A stretch of 10,986 nt of DNA from the NCBI GenBank assembly GCA_003556955.1, contig PWQB01000430.1, positions 1-10,986 of the forward strand, given 5' to 3'. Below the pieces are notes generated by a model. The model did not search any database and was not told the DNA's origin. It was given only the letters and a program-made list of their open reading frames with translations. Source of the stretch: Nostocaceae cyanobacterium CSSed10_463m (GTDB lineage: Bacteria > Cyanobacteriota > Cyanobacteriia > Cyanobacteriales > Nostocaceae). Shown piece by piece: positions 1 to 5,966 of the stretch (positions within the stretch are counted from its first letter, which is position 1; every line of letters begins with the position of its first letter). The translations under genes were made by a program, and so were the position numbers.

Positions 1-382
1 GATTTTGCAAATAAACTAATATTTCTAAGGCTTTGATAGCTATTTGTTTAATTTCTTCGGGGTCAAAGCTGCGCCCAACTGCTAAATTTGGAGCGTTTTT
101 GTATTCTTGGATTAAACAAAATCCATCATCTGTTTCAAATGCACCTAAACATTTAGGAATCCCTGGATGATTTAGTCCTTGTAGAACTTGAATTTCTCGC
201 TCGTGTTCTTTATACGCTGACCAATTTGAACCAACTTGAGCAAAACAAAACTGTTTAACTACTACCTGTTGACCTGTGTTCAATTCAGAAGCTAACCATG
301 CAATTCTTCCTCCTTCACGATTTCGTCCCAGTTCGCTGATGACTTGATAACCTTGTGGAGAAAAATCTGGATAGCTGATCAT
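1..382 (-). CDS. Hanks-type Ser/Thr protein kinase, N-terminal part (cut by window edge)
   Basis: The first 127 residues of a eukaryotic-like Ser/Thr kinase, read leftwards from ATG at 382 and running off the window at base 1. Seen: a nucleotide-binding loop region GRNREGGRIAW (about residues 19-29), the ATP-anchoring lysine in VVVKQF, the alpha-C helix glutamate in EREIQVLQGLNHPGIP, and the hinge segment CLIQEYKNAPNLA. The HRD and DFG motifs lie beyond the edge, so activity cannot be judged. The loop is degenerate compared with the usual GxGxxG (second glycine replaced by N), a variation I associate with cyanobacterial kinases of this HPGIPKCL group. Such kinases phosphorylate Ser/Thr on partner proteins in signalling; the substrate here is unknown. 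No Shine-Dalgarno is seen before the ATG, but a palindrome lies 5 bp upstream. Family call sure; role unknown. Confidence 0.88.
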   Translation of the reverse strand, partial: MISYPDFSPQGYQVISELGRNREGGRIAWLASELNTGQQVVVKQFCFAQVGSNWSAYKEHEREIQVLQGLNHPGIPKCLGAFETDDGFCLIQEYKNAPNLAVGRSFDPEEIKQIAIKALEILVYLQN

Positions 383-387
383 AAGTT

Positions 388-405
388 TAAGCACTTTAGT
401 GCTTA
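388..405. repeat. 18-bp palindrome immediately upstream of the kinase start
   Basis: TAAGCACTTTAGTGCTTA has two perfect 8-bp arms around a central TT. It ends 5 bp from the kinase ATG, so in the mRNA it would sit in the ribosome-binding area. It could be an operator, a translation-controlling hairpin, or a copy of a short cyanobacterial intergenic palindrome. The sequence alone does not decide. Confidence 0.5.
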
Positions 406-491
406 GTAAAAACACACATAACTATTGTATTCAGTAAGTGGGCGTAAATAAATTTATGCCACAGATAGAGTTGTGAGGAGTTGATAAAAAT

Positions 492-584
492 TAGTACTGA
501 CGCACTCGCTCCGAAAATCAAGGCTTTGAGATTGCTTCCCTACGGTCGCAATGACGAAAATACATTAGGGTTACGTAAGTCCTG
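492..584. mobile_element. small MITE-like element, 93 bp, copy 1
   Basis: The left end AGTACTGACGCA (493-504) and the right end ACGTAAGTCCT (573-583) are imperfect inverted repeats. They are variants of the perfect ends of the second copy at 10394-10541 (AGGACTTACGCA form; left end 10 of 12 identical). One base outside each end lies the direct repeat AAAAT (487-491 and 585-589), consistent with a 5-bp target duplication. The interior holds a hairpin-capable ATTGC...GCAAT segment (about 531-552). There is no coding capacity, so mobilisation would need a transposase elsewhere in the genome. Confidence 0.55.
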
Positions 585-663
585 AAAATCTCAAACCAAT
601 TCACAGTCAGAATTTTGATTGTGTTTAAAAAACTTAATTTAGGTTGGTTTTTTCACAATTAAT

Positions 664-1161
664 TTACCATCCCCAAGTACCAGGGCTACCTTTAAAGGGT
701 CCAACAATATCCTGAGTTACCCAACCACCATAAAAGTTACCTGGTTGGGGTTGGACTTTTTCGCCATCAACGTAGCAAGCATCCATAAGATGGGCATAAA
801 ATGCTACGTAATCTTTCAGAGATGCAAAATCTGGTGTTGGGTCAGGATAGAACCAAGCTGCATTATGTGCTTCTTTATCACCAACTCGGATGGTGTAGTA
901 ACCAGCAGCCCCTTTCCATTCACAAAAGCTAGATTTTGGCATCCGTATGAGATGATCCATTTTGATATCCGCAGGGGGAATGTAGTAACTCGGTGGATGG
1001 CTGGTTTCTAATACCCGCTTGGCGTTGTGGGTGTCCGCAATTGTGACTTCATTAAAGATGATTTGAATATGTTTGCTTGTGTCTTCTAGGCGAGGGGGAC
1101 GGGGGTAATCCCACACTGATTCTTGTCCAGGAGCCGGGTTAATGGGTTGGGGAGACACCAT
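664..1161 (-). CDS. DUF427 family protein
   Basis: A 165-residue soluble protein of the DUF427 family (Pfam NTP_transf_9), whose biochemical role is not established. Seen: the opening SVWDYPRPPRLE (15-26), the family segment VLETSHPPSYYIPPADI (50-66), C80 followed by WKGAAGYY (82-89), the NAAWFYPDPTP strand (100-110), DYVAFY (117-122) and a tail ending GTWGW. Length fits a single-domain member. I chose ATG 1161 rather than ATG 1227: the 22 extra residues are hydrophobic, do not match the family as I know it, and overlap a plausible promoter (TTGGCT, 18 bp, TAAAAT). It lies 67 bp downstream of the TetR-type gene in the same direction, so co-transcription is also possible. Family call sure; function open. 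Confidence 0.88.
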   Translation of the reverse strand: MVSPQPINPAPGQESVWDYPRPPRLEDTSKHIQIIFNEVTIADTHNAKRVLETSHPPSYYIPPADIKMDHLIRMPKSSFCEWKGAAGYYTIRVGDKEAHNAAWFYPDPTPDFASLKDYVAFYAHLMDACYVDGEKVQPQPGNFYGGWVTQDIVGPFKGSPGTWGW

Positions 1162-1183
1162 GATTAATAAAGATGAAAATTTT

Positions 1184-1213
1184 ATTTTAAACAACGAACT
1201 GCCAATAAGCCAA
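1184..1213 (-). promoter_or_regulatory. possible promoter of the DUF427 gene
   Basis: Read on the minus strand, TTGGCT (1208-1213) and TAAAAT (1184-1189) are separated by 18 bp, with the -10-like box 22 bp before ATG 1161. This fits a sigma-70-type promoter with a short leader and supports the shorter start. Such matches are common in AT-rich DNA. Confidence 0.3.
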
Positions 1214-1228
1214 TCATGTCCAGTCATA

Positions 1229-2446
1229 TTATGTGGGCTTGTGATCTAGACGAGTTGCTTGCTCTAGGGCGGCTTTTTCTTTGGCTCTTTGAGCATAGGA
1301 TTGTAATTGAGTGCGATCGCAACCTGTAAGAATAGTCAAATTTTCCCAACTCATTCCCCGCATTAACATTTCTACACACCAAGTATGTTGAATTTGGGCG
1401 ATCGCTGGCGGTTCTCCTTGAGGTGTTAATAATCCTTCAGTCCATGCTTGCCAATGTTGCAATAAATCTAATTCTGTCATCGCTTCACCCTTGTGATTGA
1501 GAAACATCGCCGGTTGATGATCATTACGACTTTTCAGCCATTTGATCAGAGGGTTATTGCTATAAGAACCATAGCGTTTGCCCAAAATCCACTGATTTAC
1601 AGGAACTTGGCGGCGAAGTTCTGGGGTACTAATTTGGAGGAAGTGGCCTGAAGCATCACAGATTTGGTGGTTTTGCTGCAAACTGACAATTTCTGGCACA
1701 GATAAACCAGCACCAAATAACACATAAGCCAAAGCATAATCTTGGATTCCTAACTTCTTCGCTTTTTGCAAAATTTGGTGAACTAAACCCACAGGTAAAT
1801 CAGCCACTTCCGGCAGATTTTCCTCAAATGTGGCTGCTGTGGCTGGAGATGTCATTGCTCCGTGTAAAAACAATGCTACTAAATTTTCGAGAAAATCATC
1901 TCTATCTACCCACAATTCGTTAAATTCACTGGTAAATTCAATCACCGCATACCCCAAAATCATGGCATTGAGCAAACTAGCTAATTTTTCTGCTCTGAGA
2001 TAGGTATTTAAATCTCCTTGCTGAATTACAGTGGCTAAATATTGGGCTACATAGCGGTTGGCTTCGGTTAATCCACGTCCTAAAGCGCGGCGGTTTTCCA
2101 TTGGATACTGGTTTGCTTCACCTACCACAGAGCGCACTAACTCAGGTATCCGTTCTAACGCCTCTAAGCTTTCACTTGCGTAATCCTTCAGTGCTTGGTA
2201 GATGTCACCAGGAGGAGTAGCCCTTTGCACCAGCGACTCTCCTAAATTCTTAAAAGCTGCGGATTCTTCCAGCACAGACAATAACAGCCCATGCTTGTTA
2301 CCAAAATTCCGGAATAAGGTAACTTCGTTGACTTCAGCTTTTTCAGCGATTTGGCGGGTGGTGGTGGCGCTGACTCCCTGGGCTGTAAATAATTCCAGTG
2401 CTGATTGAATTAAACGTTGACGTGCTGAAATGGGTTGATATGTCAT
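1229..2446 (-). CDS. TetR/AcrR-type regulator fused to a degenerate tyrosine-recombinase-like domain
   Basis: A 405-residue protein, about twice the usual TetR length of roughly 200. Residues 1-56 are a classic TetR DNA-binding domain: RQRLIQSALELF helix, then TTTRQIAEKAEVNEVTLFRNFGNKHGLL with the helix-turn-helix. Residues 60-200 are the helical ligand/dimer domain. Residues 217-395 recall the catalytic fold of phage-type integrases: YVLFGAGLSVPEIVSL (241-256) fits the box I region, and IQHTW (352-356) then G364, LTG (373-375) and Y384 fit box II and the tyrosine region with near-canonical spacing. The box I arginine is S249, the box II arginine is Q353 and its upstream His is A350, so recombinase activity is unlikely. 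I chose ATG 2446 over 2482 because the longer form would place a candidate operator inside the coding region. It is divergent from the desaturase gene and probably regulates it and itself. Confidence 0.85.
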   Translation of the reverse strand: MTYQPISARQRLIQSALELFTAQGVSATTTRQIAEKAEVNEVTLFRNFGNKHGLLLSVLEESAAFKNLGESLVQRATPPGDIYQALKDYASESLEALERIPELVRSVVGEANQYPMENRRALGRGLTEANRYVAQYLATVIQQGDLNTYLRAEKLASLLNAMILGYAVIEFTSEFNELWVDRDDFLENLVALFLHGAMTSPATAATFEENLPEVADLPVGLVHQILQKAKKLGIQDYALAYVLFGAGLSVPEIVSLQQNHQICDASGHFLQISTPELRRQVPVNQWILGKRYGSYSNNPLIKWLKSRNDHQPAMFLNHKGEAMTELDLLQHWQAWTEGLLTPQGEPPAIAQIQHTWCVEMLMRGMSWENLTILTGCDRTQLQSYAQRAKEKAALEQATRLDHKPT

Positions 2447-2455
2447 CAGGAATAA

Positions 2456-2472
2456 TGCAAGTGGTACTTGCA
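2456..2472. promoter_or_regulatory. candidate TetR operator 1 (perfect dyad)
   Basis: TGCAAGTGGTACTTGCA has perfect 7-bp arms around a 3-bp centre. It begins 10 bp upstream of the chosen start of the TetR-type gene, well placed for autorepression. TetR regulators normally bind 15-20 bp dyads in their own divergent promoter. A related dyad lies 47 bp away, centre to centre. Confidence 0.65.
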
Positions 2473-2502
2473 CAAAAAACAAAGGTTTGCTAGGATAAAA
2501 AA

Positions 2503-2519
2503 TGTAAGTGACACTTGCT
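2503..2519. promoter_or_regulatory. candidate TetR operator 2
   Basis: TGTAAGTGACACTTGCT matches operator 1 at 13 of 17 positions and keeps the AAGT-N3-ACTT core. It overlaps the proposed -35 box of the desaturase promoter, so bound repressor would block RNA polymerase there. Confidence 0.6.
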
Positions 2520-2544
2520 TTTCTTTACTGTAACTAACTACTGT
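2515..2544 (+). promoter_or_regulatory. possible desaturase promoter
   Basis: TTGCTT (2515-2520) and TACTGT (2539-2544) are separated by 18 bp. The -35-like box lies within candidate operator 2. The leader to ATG 2621 would be about 70 bases. Confidence 0.35.
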
Positions 2545-2620
2545 ACAGAGTGGGCAAAATCCTACTGTGGTTGCACCAAGAAATAGCAAATCGCTTGATC
2601 ATCCATCAACAGGAATTTTT

Positions 2621-3478
2621 ATGACTGCAAAGTTTCTGGCGTTCACTCCTGAGATCGGAGAACCACCTCGTCTGCGGTGGGTGAACGTAGCCTTTTTTGC
2701 TGCATTTCATGCTATAGCGCTCCTAGCACCTTGGTTTTTCTCTTGGTCAGCACTAGGTTTGCTAGTGTTTCTTCATTGGTTATTCGGGAGTATCGGTATT
2801 TGCTTAGGATATCATCGACTACTGAGCCATAAAAGTTTTCAAGTTCCTAAGTGGTTAGAATATGCGATCGCCACAATTGGAGCGCTGGCTTTACAAGGAG
2901 GTCCGATTTTTTGGGTTGGTGGACACCGCCAGCATCACGCCCACACAGAAGATGTTAACCTAGACCCATACTCCGCCCAGCGTGGATTTTGGTGGAGCCA
3001 TATGTTATGGATTTTTTACCCACGGGCTGAATTTTTTGACTATGAAATTTATCAAAAATATGCCCCTGATCTAGCACGACAACCCTTCTATCGCTGGCTA
3101 GACCGCTACTTCCTGCTGTTGCAAATTCCTCTGGGTTTGTTGCTGTATATTTTAGGTGGTTGGCCTTTTGTCATCTACGGTACATTTGTTAGATCAGTAT
3201 TATTGTGGCATTCCACTTGGTTTGTCAACTCAGCAACACACCTGTGGGGATATCGTACCTTTGAGGCCAATGATGACGCACGTAATCTTTGGTGGGTATC
3301 ACTTGTAACTTATGGAGAAGGATGGCACAACAACCATCACACATATCCCCACATGGCGAAATCAGGATTGTCTTGGTGGGAAATTGATATAACTTGGTGG
3401 AGTATTAAACTCTTGCAGACTTTGGGTTTAGCTAAAAAGGTGGTTTCTGTTCCGCCTCATAGTACCACCCTCAAATAA
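2621..3478 (+). CDS. desC: acyl-lipid delta-9 type fatty acid desaturase
   Basis: A membrane-bound di-iron desaturase of 285 residues that would introduce the first double bond into acyl chains of membrane glycerolipids, using ferredoxin in cyanobacteria. All three histidine boxes are present: HRLLSH (65-70), HRQHH (102-106) and HNNHH (236-240). Hydrophobic segments lie around 21-62, 83-100 and 163-200, as in the family. The size and the WVNSATHLWGYRTF-like stretch (200-214) are typical of the DesC group; the segment after box 2 (HTEDVNLDPY) differs from the DesC1 form I remember, so it may be the second paralogue (DesC2-like). ATG 2621 is preceded by AGGA with 6-bp spacing; a GTG at 2567 would add 18 unlikely residues. 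It is divergent from the TetR-type gene with paired operators between, hence probably repressible. Exact regio- and sn-specificity is inference. Confidence 0.9.
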   Translation: MTAKFLAFTPEIGEPPRLRWVNVAFFAAFHAIALLAPWFFSWSALGLLVFLHWLFGSIGICLGYHRLLSHKSFQVPKWLEYAIATIGALALQGGPIFWVGGHRQHHAHTEDVNLDPYSAQRGFWWSHMLWIFYPRAEFFDYEIYQKYAPDLARQPFYRWLDRYFLLLQIPLGLLLYILGGWPFVIYGTFVRSVLLWHSTWFVNSATHLWGYRTFEANDDARNLWWVSLVTYGEGWHNNHHTYPHMAKSGLSWWEIDITWWSIKLLQTLGLAKKVVSVPPHSTTLK

Positions 3479-3541
3479 ATTGTCCGCAACAGACAGCAGA
3501 TCGCTGTAAATCAAGTACCAACTTTTATGTTAAAACTCTTG

Positions 3542-3569
3542 TAGGGGAGGGCTAAGACTGCCCACCCTA
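3542..3569. terminator. hairpin between the convergent desaturase and aas genes
   Basis: TAGGG(G)(A)GGGC, a 7-base loop, then GCCC(A)CCCTA form a GC-rich stem with a small internal bulge. It lies between two convergent stop codons, where a bidirectional terminator is expected. There is no clear T-run, so it may instead be a dispersed cyanobacterial palindrome that also serves as terminator. Confidence 0.45.
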
Positions 3570-3579
3570 TTGCACCTCC

Positions 3580-5553
3580 TTAGTCAAACATTTCGTTAAT
3601 TAAATCGCTGTAATGTTCCATCACAATATGGCGTTTAATTTTGAGAGTTTGAGTCAACATCCCATTTTCTTGTGAAAACGGCTCGGAAATTAAACGGAAA
3701 GGAACAATGCGGTCATGAGGACTATATCCAGGCCTATTGCGGACTTCTTGATCTAGTTCTTGACGAAACAAATCCTGAATAGGTTGGCTATCTAAGTTAA
3801 TGGTTTTCTGCTTCTGTGGAGTAATTTCTTCTGAATCTGGTTTGTGGAGTTGCAACCCTTGATTTTCTGCCCATTCCTCAAGATTATCCCAATTCGGAAC
3901 AATTAAAGCCCCAAGCGATCGCTGATCTTGACCAACTACGACAATTTGATCTATATAATCACTCCGTAGACAAGCGTTTTCAATCGGTTCCGGTTCTACA
4001 TTTTCACCATTACTCAAAACAATCGTATTTTTTTGCCTACCAGTCAAAACTAAATCTTGCTGTGCGCTCAGAAAACCTAAGTCTTCAGTATTAAACCAGC
4101 CTTTGGGATCAATAGCTTTATTTGTGGCTTCTGGGTTGTGATAGTAACCCTGCATAATCTGAGGTCCCCGTGCTAAGACTAGACCTTTTTCTCCTTGGGG
4201 TAGAGTTTTGCGGGTTTGGGGGTCAACAATCCAAATTTCCGTTCCTGGAATTGGTATCCCGGCTGAACCTCGCAAATTATGTTCCGGTCGTCTGGTTGTC
4301 AAAGCTGCGGATGTTTCCGTTAATCCGTAGCCTACCAGTACCTCTATCCCGATAATTTCATAAAATGTTTCTAAACTAGGACTCAGACTACCACCACCAC
4401 AAATAGTCTGTTTCAATTCTGCGCCTATTTGTTCACGAACTTTTTTGTAAATTAATTTATCCGCTAGTGCATGGATAGGCCAAAGTAGAGATGTTTGGGT
4501 TCTAGCCTTTTGGCGTTGCCATACAGAAGGGTTTTGTATTTCTAAACTTAAATTCTGCACAATTCGCCTAGCTTGAATATAGCGATCGCTCATAGCTAGA
4601 AAATAGTTAATTAAACGCCGTTTCTGAGCAGACTCTTGGCGAAAATTTTTGTGTACTTCATCATGAATAGATTCTAATAGCCGAGGTACAGAAACAAAAT
4701 ATTGAGGTTTTTGAGCTTTGAGATCCCGCTTGATATGACGCAGATTTGTATAAATGAGAGTACAACCTTGGGAGAAAGCAAAATACTCAATCGCTCGTTC
4801 ATAAATATGCCAAGTAGGAAGAATACTCAATACGCGATCGCCTGCTTCTAACTGCACAACCACAGCTAAACCCGTCACCTGATGCAACAAATTACCATGA
4901 CTAAGCATCGTTGCTTTTGGCTGACCCGTAGTTCCTGACGTATAAACAAAAGTTGCTAAACTTTCGCGGTTTTGCTCAACTGGTAAGAAATTATGATTAC
5001 TCCCAACTTCCATGACCTGGGAAAAGTTCAGCACTTCCAACCCCGGCTGTGTCTCCACTGCCTCATCTGAAAGTATAATAGCTAATTTAATAGGCAAATC
5101 ATGTATCCGCTCCAGTAGCTTATTCAGAGTCGCCTGATTTTCTACTATCAAAGCAGTAGCTTCACTATTACTGAGAATATAGATTAATTCATCCTCAGAT
5201 GCTTGAGAACTACGTACAGCATCCACTGCGCCTGCTGCCATAATACCTTGGTCAGCAATTAACCAGCGCAGATTATTTTCAGAAAATAAACCAACCTTTG
5301 CCCTGACTGATACACCCAAATACTGTAAACCAGCCGCAAACTGTTTAATTTGCTCCCACAGTTCAATATAAGTCAGACTTACATCTGGCTTCGCGTGGGG
5401 GTCATGTACGGCTACAACATGACTAAATTGTTGAGCTGCTATTGACCAAATTTCGGGTAGAGTATTGACACCATTGTAATCAGCCTGGTGTTCTAAATTC
5501 TGATGCTTTTCTAACGTGAGACTAGAAGCACTAACAAAGGAAGGACTGTTCAT
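3580..5553 (-). CDS. aas: long-chain acyl-ACP / acyl-CoA synthetase (AMP-forming)
   Basis: A 657-residue adenylate-forming enzyme that activates free fatty acids with ATP through an acyl-AMP intermediate. Cyanobacterial members of this family (type: Synechocystis slr1609) act as acyl-ACP synthetases that recycle fatty acids released from membrane lipids. Seen: the ATP loop YTSGTTGQPK (204-213), the acyl-binding segment LPTWHIYER (245-253), YGLTET (409-414), the ribose-binding aspartate D491 in NTEDLG, TGR (504-506) then NGENVEPEPIE (515-525), and the C-terminal lysine region QTLKIKR (635-641, probable catalytic K638). The insert around 300-365 is usual for the long-chain group. No signal peptide. 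GAGG lies 5 bases before ATG 5553. It converges on the desaturase gene. ACP versus CoA preference is inferred from the host lineage, not read from the sequence. Confidence 0.9.
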   Translation of the reverse strand: MNSPSFVSASSLTLEKHQNLEHQADYNGVNTLPEIWSIAAQQFSHVVAVHDPHAKPDVSLTYIELWEQIKQFAAGLQYLGVSVRAKVGLFSENNLRWLIADQGIMAAGAVDAVRSSQASEDELIYILSNSEATALIVENQATLNKLLERIHDLPIKLAIILSDEAVETQPGLEVLNFSQVMEVGSNHNFLPVEQNRESLATFVYTSGTTGQPKATMLSHGNLLHQVTGLAVVVQLEAGDRVLSILPTWHIYERAIEYFAFSQGCTLIYTNLRHIKRDLKAQKPQYFVSVPRLLESIHDEVHKNFRQESAQKRRLINYFLAMSDRYIQARRIVQNLSLEIQNPSVWQRQKARTQTSLLWPIHALADKLIYKKVREQIGAELKQTICGGGSLSPSLETFYEIIGIEVLVGYGLTETSAALTTRRPEHNLRGSAGIPIPGTEIWIVDPQTRKTLPQGEKGLVLARGPQIMQGYYHNPEATNKAIDPKGWFNTEDLGFLSAQQDLVLTGRQKNTIVLSNGENVEPEPIENACLRSDYIDQIVVVGQDQRSLGALIVPNWDNLEEWAENQGLQLHKPDSEEITPQKQKTINLDSQPIQDLFRQELDQEVRNRPGYSPHDRIVPFRLISEPFSQENGMLTQTLKIKRHIVMEHYSDLINEMFD

Positions 5554-5702
5554 TAAAAACCTCTAATAAACCGCGTCCCCTTGCACCACACCTTGATCAC
5601 TATATTATTTGCTATTACTCAGCAGATAATCTACCCAATGAGAGAATCTGAAATTAATTAGTATCACACACCAGGCACAGAGAGTAAAAATTGAGAAATT
5701 TT

Positions 5703-5772
5703 AATTACGAATTACAAATTACGAACTACGAATTACGAACTACGAATTACGAACTACGAATTATGAATTACA
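5703..5772. repeat. short tandem repeat array, ten 7-bp units
   Basis: Ten uninterrupted heptamers of the form AA(T/C)TA(C/T)(G/A). In the centre, AATTACG and AACTACG alternate strictly for three rounds, giving a 14-bp higher-order period. This matches the short tandemly repeated repetitive (STRR) heptamers known from heterocystous cyanobacteria. They are intergenic and of unknown function. Confidence 0.85.
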
Positions 5773-5810
5773 CTCTGTATCCTATTTACCTGGAAGCTAC
5801 CGTATAGAAG

Positions 5811-5836
5811 ATGCTGATTCCAGCATAGTATATAAT
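5811..5836 (+). promoter_or_regulatory. stem-loop plus TATAAT box upstream of the chaperone operon
   Basis: ATGCTG-ATTC-CAGCAT (5811-5826) is a perfect 6-bp inverted repeat. It is followed 4 bp later by a consensus TATAAT (5831-5836). No good -35 box is present 16-18 bp upstream; the dyad occupies that area, so an activator-dependent or alternative-sigma promoter is conceivable. The leader to ATG 5967 would be about 125 bases. Confidence 0.3.
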
Positions 5837-5867
5837 TACTGAGTGATTAATCAATCATTATCTCAAT

Positions 5868-5885
5868 ATCTATCTTCAGATAGAT
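5868..5885 (+). promoter_or_regulatory. 18-bp palindrome in the leader of the chaperone operon
   Basis: ATCTATCTTCAGATAGAT has perfect 8-bp arms around TC. It lies downstream of the TATAAT box and 81 bp before the start codon, where it could be an operator or an RNA hairpin. Confidence 0.35.
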
Positions 5886-5966
5886 GACTAGGGATATTTT
5901 TTTGATGCAGTGTAGTAGTTTACACAACTTCAAGTATTACTCCATACTACATAATTACTCAAACTC

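Larger units (their letters stand above)
5554..5966. other. gene-free stretch between aas and the chaperone operon
   Basis: 413 bases with no supported gene. The left end holds the aas leader (GAGG before its ATG; a weak TTATCT/TAATAT pair at 5624-5629 and 5602-5607 on the minus strand). The middle is the heptamer array. The right part is the presumed promoter and leader of the plus-strand operon, with palindromes at 5811-5826, 5844-5853 (TGATTAATCA) and 5868-5885. A short open frame beginning at 5884 runs out of frame into the next gene and has no coding character. Confidence 0.7.

Noticed and set aside
745..1011. Plus-strand open frame opposite the DUF427 gene
   Set aside because: It is antisense to a recognisable protein and has no features of its own. 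Similar opposite-strand frames at 2202-2408, 4170-4355 and 7257-7451 were rejected for the same reason.
1162..1227. Upstream ATG extending the DUF427 protein by 22 residues (TGHDWLIGSSLFKIKF...)
   Set aside because: The hydrophobic extension does not fit the family, there is no ribosome-binding site, and the stretch holds a plausible promoter. The start at 1161 is preferred.
1229..2446. Active integrase marking a genomic island
   Set aside because: The arginines needed for recombination are replaced, and the domain is fused to a TetR DNA-binding domain beside its probable target gene, so a regulator is far more likely.
2447..2482. Upstream ATG adding 12 residues to the TetR-type protein
   Set aside because: It would put the perfect dyad at 2456-2472 inside the coding sequence, and the residues before MTYQPISARQ are not TetR-like.
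2567..2620. GTG start adding 18 residues to the desaturase
   Set aside because: ATG 2621 has AGGA at proper spacing, and the added residues are not hydrophobic or family-like.
5703..5772. CRISPR array
   Set aside because: The repeats are 7 bp and directly adjacent with no spacers. This is a simple tandem repeat.
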